From NCBI GenBank assembly GCA_022497145.1, contig MU385924.1:62001-126000 (forward strand): 64,000 bases of DNA. The letters run 5' to 3'. Made by a program: the position numbers and the translations under genes. This document shows, one piece after another, positions 1 to 10,852 of this stretch. Source of the stretch: Rostrohypoxylon terebratum (Eukaryota > Ascomycota > Sordariomycetes > Xylariales > Hypoxylaceae). The notes beneath the pieces were generated by a model. It was not told the origin of the DNA. It did no database searches and was given only the letters and a program-made list of their open reading frames with translations. Position 1 is the stretch's first letter. Every line of letters begins with the position of its first letter.

Positions 1-553
1 GAAGCGGTGGCCCGGGCTGATCAAAAGATGGGATTTGTTGCTAAAATATGGGACCGAGGATGGACCCTCCCGAAAAAAATGAGGGCTGACGAGAACAACA
101 TCGTTAGGTTCTTGATTGCTGGCAAATGAAGAGGGGCTATATGCGGTGGTTACATGTCACTTCTGCCTGGTTCTATGACTAGGTATGCACTTCTGATAGA
201 GAGTCCTTTAGAAGGGACACAGGATAATGAATCGATTGCCTTAATATCAGCCTTAACTGGTGCTTCGAAATACGTGATGGTACATTAAAAGCATTGTTGG
301 GAGACAATTTTAAGTTCAGTTGAATTAATCTGTGGTGACAGAACCTGCCGCCTCCACCTCTAATGAGCTACCGCTATCCGAGGATTCTTGCTCTGCGAAT
401 ATGTAGACGGGTTGCCAATAAGAGCACATATTCTTACACCGGCTTGGAATCCGCGTCCGGTACCCGTTGATCCGCCGCGGTAGCTGGGAGACGTCGATGT
501 CGGATCGAAAGGCTAGGGCCCAGTGGTCTCGGTTCGTCTATGTATGGTTTCAA
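1..553. other. gene-free left edge
   Basis: I see no supported gene here. Reading frames are short and show no recognisable domain. The stretch lies downstream of the small minus-strand gene at 554-946 and may hold its 3' UTR. Confidence 0.4.
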
Positions 554-946
554 TTACGTTAACGTATGATTTCGGTCCTCTACCTCTGTTTCAGGGGAAA
601 AGGGTGAATGGGGGGTCCCAGGACTTACACATCCCTTCCGCCGCACAACTCCCACGACCGCGTCCTCCCAGTCCGGCACCTCGTATACCTGGTCCGCGGG
701 TATCAGCCCGCACCACGGGCAGCGGTCGTAGTAGTCGTAGGAATTGTAATAATCACAAAACTCTTTGTTGTCTAGGTACTCGTATTCGTAGTCATTGTCG
801 CTGTCGTAGTAGTAGGGTTGGATGGAGGAGGAATCGGAAGAAGGGCTTTTGGAGTCGTAGGTGATGTGCAGGACCTGTGGTTTTCCGAGGACGTTGCCCA
901 TCTCTAATCGCGGGGACCGGCTTTTCCGGTCATCGAAATTACTCAT
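554..946 (-). CDS. small hypothetical protein, Tyr/Asp/Glu-rich
   Basis: A single-exon reading frame of 130 codons. I do not recognise the family. The protein has a Ser-rich N-terminal third, then an acidic and tyrosine-rich stretch (about residues 44-75), then a Cys-x-x-Cys pair in a CPWCG context near residue 77, and a Pro/Ser-rich tail. There is no signal peptide or membrane segment. The composition is unlike a random frame, and the CPWCG pair could bind a metal or be redox active, but that is inference. An overlapping plus-strand frame at 523-864 is Arg/Ser-rich and looks like its shadow. It could be a lineage-specific small protein or a spurious frame. Confidence 0.4.
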   Translation of the reverse strand: MSNFDDRKSRSPRLEMGNVLGKPQVLHITYDSKSPSSDSSSIQPYYYDSDNDYEYEYLDNKEFCDYYNSYDYYDRCPWCGLIPADQVYEVPDWEDAVVGVVRRKGCVSPGTPHSPFSPETEVEDRNHTLT

Positions 947-2111
947 GTGGTAGTAGGCTGGGATTATGTATCATTCGGTGATAGCATTTCCAATAGAAGA
1001 GAGTGAGTGGAAACGAAACGACGATTTGGAAGACGTCGCAACATCGCTCATAAATAAAGACTAAAAGTAGAAACTGGAAATTTAACAAAAAAAAAAATGA
1101 CGGTGTCGAGAGTGTCGAGAAGATGAACCTAATGATGAATCACCAAATCATACAAACCAACACAGGAAACGAGGCTGAAGAGGCGTTGTCGTGACACCTC
1201 CACGTACGAACGGATACCTACGTGCCCTTCGTGCTTGACAAACATGACCTACCTCCGGGCACCACGAAACCGTGGCACCAACGAGCTGTCGCGAAGTCCA
1301 TCCCCGTAGACCCATCCATCCATTCCGTGCGCGCACCTTCCCCTCAAGCGCGGCTTAAGCACTACCTACCTCCACGGTGTGCACGCAGCGCCAGCTCGTC
1401 ACCGACCCCTAGCCAGCACCTTATCCTCCTCTCCCCTACCGTTAGCTTAAATAGCGTAATACTGTTCCAGTTTCCCATCGGCGGATCCTAACACCATGAC
1501 CGTAACGTTCCGATGGTCTTGGGTGTGTGTTTCCACAGACACCTTCTCGTTCCTGTCCTAACAACTGCTCTGAAACGGGTGGTTTAGGGTTCGAGTCCCA
1601 ACGAGTGCAAGTGCATCGCACCTTCCTACCTTGAAAAAGGGTAGGCAAACCAAATACCCAATAGCGGGGGCGCAGTAGCTAGGAGCCGATCAACAGATCC
1701 TAGGCTGGGCCTATTAAAGGTTTATGATTCAATTTTTTGTTGTTTTGCTTTTTTGGTGATTTTTTGGATGATGTCATACACAGACAGCCACATGCTGTAC
1801 CGGCAGGACGTCCGCTACTTGCACTCTCATGACATTTATTCCCTTTTTAATCCAAGCATTGAACAGAGCCAAAAATCGAAAAAAAAATTCCAATGCCATC
1901 GCATTTCATTAACCTATCCCTTCGCCTCATTTCCATGCATTATCATGCTTATACGTACATCCAAGAGGTAGTAGTAGTCCCCGTGACATCAAATACAAAC
2001 ACCACTCAGGAAAACGCCGTCGCGTAGTCTTAACGATGCCCTAATTTCTCATAATCTCTCCCCATCTTCCACCCTTCCACCCTCCATCCATCCATTACTC
2101 GTTCCCCAACC
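947..2111. other. gene-free spacer with one tRNA-like B box
   Basis: No coding region is supported. At 1588-1598 there is an exact match to the RNA polymerase III B-box consensus (GGTTCGAGTCC), but I could not fold a full tRNA around it. The right end is the likely 3' UTR of the myosin gene. Confidence 0.4.
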
Positions 2112-5100
2112 TCATAAGAAGCCCTTGGTGAGACTTGGCGTTCTCGTGTGTCCGATACTGCTCTTCCTCTTCGGCACCTCGATGCCCGTTCCACTCAGAC
2201 TCGCCGTATCGTCCGCGTCGCCGCTGGTCCTCCAGGCGCTAAGTCTTCTGCCCTCCTGGGCCCAGATAGGCGTACCGATCCTTACGCTGCCATTCACGCT
2301 CCCCTTCTCCATGCGTAGGTGTTTCCAGCCTTCCAACTCGCGCTCGAGTCGTAGTGTCTTCTCCTTTTCTTCTCTTAGTTCTCGTTCGGCCCGACGCGCT
2401 GACAATTGATTGGAGCTTTCGCTAGCTTGGAGTTCGTCGATCGTCTTAAGTAGCTTATCGACCCTGTCGCGGAGTCGAGTCACGTCGTCATTGAGTTGCA
2501 CTGCTTGCTTGTCTTTACGTTCTAGTTGTGATTGGAGATCCTTCACTGTTCGATCGACGTTGCGGACCGAGCGCTGTGATTTCGATCGTTCGTTTTCTTG
2601 AGCCTCGAGCTGTGATTCAAGCTATTGTGGAGATTTAGTGTTAGTGGCGCGTTTTGTAAGCCTGCGGAATAGAGAAGAGATAGGCCGTTTTTGAGACTGT
2701 AATGGTGGCGTTTCCTTGGGAGGTTCAGGCTCGGGGTCGGGGTTGGGTGGTGTACTAACCTCCTGGATACGTTTGTGCAAGAATTTGATATCCTGACTGC
2801 CGCTTGAGTATCCCTTAGTCTCGAGATCGACGAGGCGCACTTGCACTTCACTGAGGCTCTTCTCGAGGGCCGCCTTTTGTTTAGCTAACTCTGCACTGTT
2901 TTCACGTTCGGCTGCCACTTCTTTTTGCACTTCAGTAGCAAGTGATTCCGCGCGCCGCATCTTCTCTACAGCAGCAGCAGCGATGTCTTCCTTCTGGGCC
3001 AGGGTAGATTTCAACTCTAGAATTTCTTTGTCGGTATTGGCGGCATTGCGTAGAGCAGGGCTCTCGCTCTTAGCCAAATCCTCGAGTCCCTCCTTTGCTT
3101 CCTTGAGTCTGGCCTCAATGCTGGCTTTCTCTCTTACAAGAGAATCGCGCTCGGCAGCGATGTCATCCACAGAGCTGCGAAGAGTTCGAACTTGGGAAAG
3201 GAGAGAAACAACCTTGCCTTGAGCCTCGTTATGCGCGCTGACAGCTTCGTCGCGCGAAGAGACGACGTCTGCAAGCGTAGCTTCGAGACGCGCCTTTTCT
3301 TTAGACCACGTAGTGCTGTTAAGAACCTCGTCGTCCCACTTGGAGCGGAGGTCGTCGAGTTCCTCGCGTAGGCGGGCGATTTCGGATTGCTTGAAGAGCT
3401 TTTCCTCGCGGGCCAAGTCGAGTTCCTTGGTAAGAGTAGCGAATTCTGCCTGGTATTTTTTGCGTGTTTGCTCCATACTCGACTCTTTATCCTCAAGATC
3501 AATAGCTCTTTGGTTTCTGTAGTCTTCTAATTCATGTTGAAGACGCTTCTTTGCTTGCAGGGCAGCTTCAAGATCGGTAGAGATATCCTCCAACTTCTCC
3601 TCAAGACGTTGATTCTGGCGAAGCATGTCTTCCATACTTCCATCGGATTTATTTCGTTGAGACATTATCTCGGCGTAGGCGTCCTCTGCTTCCTTAGCTT
3701 GAGATTTGGCGAATTGTTCGGCCCGCGTTGCCTTCAAAACAGCAATTTCGGCCTGCTCCAGTTTGCTGAAGTATTCGTCTGCGCGGCTCTTGTACATCTC
3801 GAGGCTTGAAGTGACGTCTGCCAATTCGGAACTTTCGGCATCAAGTCGGATTTGAAGGTCAGCAAACTCTTCGAGCAATTGGCTACGGCTGGCGGCCTCC
3901 TGCTCTCGGGCTAAAGTCATCTCTTGCAGATCAGATTTCGCGTCTCGAAGCTCGACCTCAAATCTTGCACGTTCGTGTCTTATCTTTTCGAAGTGCTCCT
4001 TTACATGAGCTAGCTCGGCGATGGCGTCATTGTGAGTGTGAAGAAGCGCGCGTCTGGATTCCTCTTGGCTGTTAAGCAAATCGAGGATTTCTTCGTGCGA
4101 TCTTGTTTGGATATCCCGCACAGATAATTCACCGCTCCTAATTGACTTCTCCAATTGGGAGACTTTCTTGGACGAATCGTCGAGCATGTCGTGTAAGCGA
4201 CTATTCGCCTTCTCCAACTTCTGTATACGACGAACAGATGGGCTGTCGTCCAGGCCTGTCTCTAGTACTGGCGGTGTAATACGCTCTAACTGGCTTTGAA
4301 GATGTCGGTTTTGCATCTGAGCTATCTGAAGTTGATTCTGTAGTTCTTCAACTTCGGTCTTCAGATCTTGTTTGTTGTTGAAGCTGAGAATGTCTGCCGT
4401 GCGGTCCGACCTAGCGGAGTCTGGGATCAGATCATTCTCATTGGTGACACGATTGCGAGTTGGAGTGGTAGTGTTCGAATTACGTCGTCCATTAAACTTG
4501 CTTCGGCGCGTGGGTGAGCCGTTGAATGGGGCCTCATTAGGGTGCATCTCCTCTAGCCTAGGTCTTACCGGCGAATCCCCCCGGTTGGCGCGTAGTTCTG
4601 TCAATTGAGCTTCTGCATTAGTTCGAGCCGCAGTCTGGATACGGAGGTTTTGTTGCAATTCTTCGATCTTCCTAAGCATGTCGAAGTTTTGGCTCATAAT
4701 CTTATCATGACTTGCGTCACCCTGAGCTGGAATCGAGATTTCTGGGTCAACAGCTTTTAGGACACGTAACATTTGTGCTCTGAGTTCCTCCAGTTCTTTG
4801 TCTCGAGAGTCAATCGTCGTCTGCATGGCACGTACTGTCGTTTGGGCCTGTGTCCGCAGTTGACGCTCAGATTCGATGGTCCGGTTTGCTTCAGCGAGTT
4901 GAATCGCAGTGTTCGAGGACGCCTTTTCGGCGTTGCGACTAGATTTGACTTCCCGAGCGACCTCGTGATTTAGGTCTTCGATCTGGAGCTGCAACTTCTC
5001 GATTTTCTTCTCGAGCCCGGCTATGGTCAAGGATGAATCCCCAAGTTGTTTGTTAAGCTTGGCGTGCTGCTCTTCCATCCGAGCCTTTTCACGTTGAAGG

Positions 5101-8100
5101 GTCAAAATCTGCCCCCTCGAGGCTTCGCTAGCTCTCGTGGTGGATCGTGCGATTTCGAGTCCTTTTTGCTGCAGTTTATTAAGCAAGGCACGATTGTCGT
5201 TCTCGGATGCGGTTAAACGACCCTTTACAGTGACTAGTTCACGCTCAAGACGTTCTTTGGCTTGGTCGTTCTTGAGACCGTATTCTCCAGATGATATCAT
5301 GAATTTGTTGAGGTCCTCTATCTCCCGATTCAACTTCTCACATTCACTTTCAAACCGGCTCAGTCGTTCTTGGGTAGCGTCTAGGTCTTTCTGCAAACTG
5401 GCTTCTCGCTCACGAGCCACGCGAGTAGCATTGCGCTCGCCCACTTCTTCTGCGTTCAATCGTGCTTCTTCGGCTTGGCTCTTTGCGATTCGCAAGCGTC
5501 GAATTTCGTCTCGGGCTTCGTCGCGCTCTTTTTCAGCTGTTGCTCGGGCTTCCATGGTACGTCGCAAAGTATCCTGCTGTAGGTACAATTCCTTCTCGAT
5601 TGTTATTTTCGAGTCTTTGAGGCGCTCATGTTCTTCCTGCAAAGCCTGGAACTTGTGTTCAGCAAGGAGGGCTACGTCATCTCGCGATTGGCGCTCCCGG
5701 CTTAAATCCATCTGCACCTTATACAGCTGATCTTTCAAGTCCTTAATTTGCGATTCGAGTACTTCACGATTTTGGTTTGCTTGAGCATCTTCGGAGAGCC
5801 TTGCTTGGAGCAATTGCTTCGCATCTTCCGCCTCACGCTGAAGCTGCGAATGCTGGGACCTCATAGCAACCATTTCGGCTTGAACTTCGCGGAGACGATT
5901 GGCTGTCTTCTCTTTCTCCGAGAGCAAAGATTTCTTTTGTTCTTCGAAGCTACTTTGCGCCAATTGGAAATTTTTATTATCCGAACGAAGAAGAGCAAGC
6001 TCGCTTTCTTTCTTCCTTATGAGCTCCTCGTAGTCTGTCGAGGTCTTGGATAGTTTTGACAGATGCTGTTGTGCTTCGCTATGCTCCTTCGTAAGGCGTT
6101 GTTCCCGCGCTTTCAAGGACTGCAATTCCTTCTGGGTCGCCGCTAGCTTAATCTCCGAATCTTGGTCCATTCTGAGGAGCTTTCCCTCAACATCTCGCAA
6201 TTTACGGTCTTTCAATGATAATTGACTTTGAAGCACCTTAACCTCATCTTCGAGCGCGGCCTCCTGTGCGCTCCGGTCAGCTTGCTTCTGAGACAGTGCT
6301 TCAATTTCCATTTCAAGATCCGATACTCGAGTGTTCAGTTGGGACTTCTCTTCCTCGAGCCGAGCGATAAGAGCAGCAGCTTGCTCCAGTTGAGCTCGAT
6401 ATCTATCCACCTCATGCTCAGCCCTCTTTTTTGCGTCGAGAAGGTCGTCAAGTTGAGTTTCAAGCTTCTCTTGATCATCGATGGCGCCCTGCAATTCTTC
6501 TTCGAGTTCGGACTCGCGGAGCTGCAGGCGCTTAAATATCTCCTCCTTGTCTAGTGCCAAGGCTCGTTCACTCTCAAGGATCTGTTGCGTTCGCATTAAC
6601 TCTGCATGGCAATTTCGCCGTTCTTCTTCGAGTCGCGCACGATTTTCGGTTTCTTGACGCATCTTATCGTTCAGCATTTTAATCTTCTCATCTCGCCGCT
6701 TCACTTCGATGGCTGTGCGAGTTGCGCCCAATAATGGCTTCATCTTAATAAGAAGCTGCCACCATGGATTCTCGCAAAGATCGAGATATACATTGAAGTT
6801 CCGCTGAATTACCCGCGTTGCTTCCGTCCGGTACAACCTTTTGAACGCCATGCGGCGCTGAATGTAGCCGCGAGCAACAGATTGAAACCGAGACATTATC
6901 TCGGTGATCAGAGCATCACGTTGCTCTTCCAACTCAGCAAGCACACCTGCTCGGAAAAACACCTTGGTGAGACCAACACGGAAAAGAGACCTGTCTATTC
7001 CGAGCTTATCTAGCATGAATGCGGCGGCGGCTTGTCCTTCTACATACCCGGTAGGTATGTCTCTGCAAAGAACTTCGTATCGTTGTCGGAATTCTGCAAA
7101 TGAGAGGCGATTAGGAAATCCGGTTCGAGCGATTCTTATACCCTCGAGGACACCATTGCATCTCAACTGATCAAGGACTAGTAGTGCATCAAATTGCTTG
7201 GGTCGTTTCTTGTGGTTGGGGAGAATACATCGAACGAAGTGGGGATGAGTAAAATGGAGTTGGGACATGAGACTAGACAACTGTTCCTTATGTCTCTGGG
7301 CGGCTGTTCGAAAAAGTCCCTTCTTCACCCTACTTCGCGAAGCACCAATATCGTCATCAGTGTCGGCACAATCAGCAAACAGATTTGCGACATGCTTGTC
7401 GGTCGAGGCAGCTAACAATCGAGTCACATTATCATTTAGAGGATCCTTGTTCTTCTCTAACCAGCCTTCAGTTGAATATTCAACCTCGGCCGCGTAGTGC
7501 GTCAAAATAAATCCTTGGCGGGCTCCAGGACGCGATGTTCGATATTTGTTGGACTTCTTGTCCCATAAGGAGTTGAGTTTCTCTGTGAAAGATTTATCGG
7601 TAGCCTTCGGCATGACGCTGTCCTCGTCAAGACACGAAAAAATACCGATGGGGTTTGGTAACTCAATGAGATCGATAGTCGGTTGCAGGTCACGACCGAA
7701 GTCGATAAACTGCCACTCAATTTGCTCCCTCGCATACTCCTCCTGCTCTAAGACAAACATGTGATGATTGAAAAACTGTTGTAGCTTTTCATTGGTGTAG
7801 TTGATACAAAGCTGCTCAAAGCTGTTCTCCTCAAAGATCTCGAACCCGGCAATATCTAGTACGCCGATGAATTTTGAATCGTCAATTCCCATGCCTGTTC
7901 GGTCGAGTTGACGGTTGATCCTCGTGACAAGGTCTCCGAAGCCACGTTCATAGATACCCTTGGCGAGTGCGTCTATGCCAAGGCGTACTTGCTCCGGGGT
8001 TTGAACTTTCTCCACCCATTCACGTCCAGCCTTGACTTTGGGATGGAGCAAGCCCTGCAGAAAAGGCTCTAAAGGAATTCCTAGGAGCTTACATACTCTC

Positions 8101-9551
8101 GCAGCTACCTCCTTGGCGTCAGGGGCAAGGCGTGCTTGGTCGGCCATACGACTCTCCTTGACTACGGTGATATTACCCAAGTGTAAGACTGCGGCAACAG
8201 TACGTAATATCGAGTCCTGTTCTTTGTCGGCAAAACCCATTACACTAAACGCCTCAAGCAGCGACTCCCATTCATCGAGGTCGGAGACGCCGGCAATCGT
8301 ATCGTGACCTTCACGAGTATACGTGAAATCTTCCACCTCGAAATCATCAAGTAGAAATTCTCGTCTCATTTGCTGGTTGGCACCTTTCAGGAGCTGGTAG
8401 AAGACGTGATAATTTCGTTCTTGAGAATTAATGCGGACAACTCTGGACTTTTCTAGCAGATACCAGTCTATAAATGCACCGGCAATCGCTCCATTTCGCG
8501 TAAATTCGATACGGATGAACTTGCCGAATCGAGATGAATTGTTGTTGCGTACAGTTTGCGCATTACCGAAAGCTTCAAGGATGGGATTAGCGCGGAGAAT
8601 TTGTTGCGAGAGGGTAGAATGCTGTCCTCTATTTTTCGTAGAAGAGTCCGCGTGAGCTACGGCGGCGAGATATTGTATGACTTTCTTCGTGTTCTCAGTT
8701 TTTCCTGCACCCGATTCACCGGTGACTAAAATGCTCTGGTTTTCGCCCTCGTCAACCAAATTTCGAAATGCCTCATCAGCCATGGCAAAGATATGCGGCT
8801 TCGTATCCTCTCTATTCCGACCCTTGTACCTATTGACGAACTCGTTCGTATATATCGGTAGAGGGCAATAAGGGTTCACTGTGACTAAGAATAATCCGGA
8901 GTATGTGTAAATTAAGTCGGCTTGGTATCTCATGTGAAGATTGTGTACGACCGACGCTTCGTTTAGGTGCGTTAACTCGGCCATATCGTTGGCCTTGTCG
9001 AATTTGGCCGGGTTGACCTTGTCTACACTCTCACTGTCGACCTCACGTTGCTATAAATCTGAATCAGTATATATCTTACTCCTCGGCAAAGTACTGGCAC
9101 TTACGCTGCCATCATCACATTGCACTAATATACGACCTTCTCCCAATTCTTCGACTATCCAGCCCTTAACGAAGGCAGCTTGTGGATCCTTAAGCCAGAC
9201 ATATCTCTTGCCGGAGAAGTCATTTTCTCCTTCAATCCCTTTCACGGTATCGAGACTCCTTCGCATTTCTTCGGTCTTTATGAACGATGGAGCAAACGTT
9301 GTGGAGTTTGGAGCAGCGCTTTTGGAGTTAACCCGGTGGTTTCGAGTGCCATTGGTACCGACGGGCACGAGGTTCGCAGCACCTATCGATGCTTGCGACT
9401 GAGTACGATTATGTGTGGGGGGTGTAGGGACTTTAGGTAGAAGAGCGGAGGGAGAAGAGAATATAGCAGATTTCGGTCGACCAAGACCACTCGAAGCCGG
9501 CGAGGGTGAAAGAGAATTCTTCCTAGCGAAGGGATTATTGCGTTGTGACAT
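2112..9551 (-). CDS. myo2: class II myosin heavy chain
   Basis: Conventional (type II) myosin heavy chain, the actin motor of the contractile ring and septation. My model has three exons: 9551-9105, 9050-2760 and 2621-2112, giving about 2415 aa, normal for fungal myosin II. An N-terminal SH3-like fold (about residues 104-145) precedes the motor, which has the P-loop GESGAGKT near residue 260, switch I (NNNSSRFGKF) and switch II (DIAGFEIF). One IQ-like segment lies near residue 873 and a very long coiled coil follows. Both introns are phase 0: 9051-9104 (54 nt) and 2622-2759 (138 nt). The start at 9551 (MSQRNNPF) matches my expectation for fungal homologues; an in-frame ATG at 9608 would add 19 residues. 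The tail ends in a Ser/Thr-rich non-helical piece. It is divergent from the Red1-like gene. Confidence 0.95.
2622..2759 (-). other. stop-free 138-nt terminal intron of the myosin gene
   Basis: The donor GTTAGT and a CTAAC branch site mark this as an intron, and splicing joins two coiled-coil exons in frame. Read through, the intron is open for 45 codons and its first stop is the TAG of the acceptor itself. The retained peptide is Pro/Glu-rich and then basic. See findings. Confidence 0.75.
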
Positions 9552-10852
9552 ATTGACAGCGACCAACGGCGACCAATCTCTAAGTTCCAATTCCGGATCC
9601 AGGTCCAATTCTAAACGGTATTTGGGATATCATGCGCCCCGATATGAATTTCATTAGAAAGAATTCCTGCAAATATTTTTGGTGGTCGTTATCCTAAGAT
9701 CTACCACATCAATCGCGAGAATCGGGGATAATTAGACACAATGCCATAGAAAAAGCATGGATTATGTACTAGGTATGGTTAATGGTTAATAGAGGAAAAG
9801 AAAATGGCAAAGTCAATGGATGTTCCAAAAATGGAGCGAAGTTTAAAAATCATTTAGGTCTTCGTCCTAGAGAAGTCGTTCCTTCTGTTTTATTTTTCTT
9901 TTGTGCTATTTCTTCAACGATGACGCTGTTGGAAACCGCTGTTTTTAATTGTTGACATCCATGCAGGAGCGACATGGCAACACCCGTGGTTCAAGTAAAC
10001 AGTGCTCGGGCTTGGCAGAATTAGCGTACCCATCCCACCTATCCTCACCGTGCATTGCGTGGGTCTGGTCCTGCGATACGTGGTGCAAGGTATCCACAGG
10101 CACAACCTGTTTGGATCCGTGGCGGGAACCTTGCCTTTTTCGGGTAAGAAGTCTTGTTTGTCGGATTTAAGTAGCGCCGTATTATATCTGGTCCGTGCTG
10201 TCCGTGTGCTGACGATTTTTATAAACACAGTGCCATGTCGAATGTGGCACTACCTAGCAGACTGTATAACCCATCTTATGTAATCGTAATCCACAGTGAC
10301 CCTGCCCTTGTTCCTAACGGCAGTCCGAAATCTTGCAGACAAACCTTGTAACCTTTCTTCATATTACTTCGTGCATACGAAACGCGATTCGAGGCAAACT
10401 ACCTCTTCTTTCGCCATTTTTTTTTCTGAAAGGAATCTTGGTGTTGCATCACCGTCTTTGATCTCGACCGTCTCGATTTAACGTGACTCTCTAATATTTT
10501 CCATCGATCTTGACAGATTTTTCCTCGTAACGGATTAATCTGTTGATTGGAAGCATACGCGTCGAAGATTCTTGCAATGTACAAACACCTTCACGCTAGT
10601 CACATTCACTCACTTATCCCTTTAGCATCTAATTGACTAAGTTGGTGGTAACATATTCACATCTTTGCTACCAGACTCGGCATATCATCTCCCCAGGAAC
10701 TTGGAGTATTGTTTGTTCTTGGTTTAACATCTTGTCTGGTCTTGTCTGGTCTCTTCCTGTCTCACGTCTTACGTCTACTGTCTCTCGACAATCCCGACAA
10801 CCCCGACAACCTCAACGCTTTGTCCTGATGAATTGTGTCTACCCTCTTCACG
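9552..10852. promoter_or_regulatory. divergent promoter region, myosin II / Red1-like
   Basis: About 1.3 kb separates the two divergent start codons. No reading frame here has a recognisable domain. On the plus strand the leader near the Red1-like start is C/T/A-rich with repeated CCCGACAA-like units (about 10790-10815), as in many fungal 5' UTRs. I see no clear TATA box that I can assign to either gene. Confidence 0.4.

Noticed and set aside
5137..5730. Plus-strand Ser/Arg-rich frame of 197 codons inside the myosin gene
   Set aside because: It is antisense to the coiled-coil coding region, and its composition is the mirror of Glu/Lys/Leu codons. The same holds for the other frames within 2125-8871.
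9914..10228. Minus-strand frame of 104 codons in the myosin/Red1-like promoter
   Set aside because: It overlaps several other equally plausible frames, shows no domain and has no supporting splice or promoter signals.
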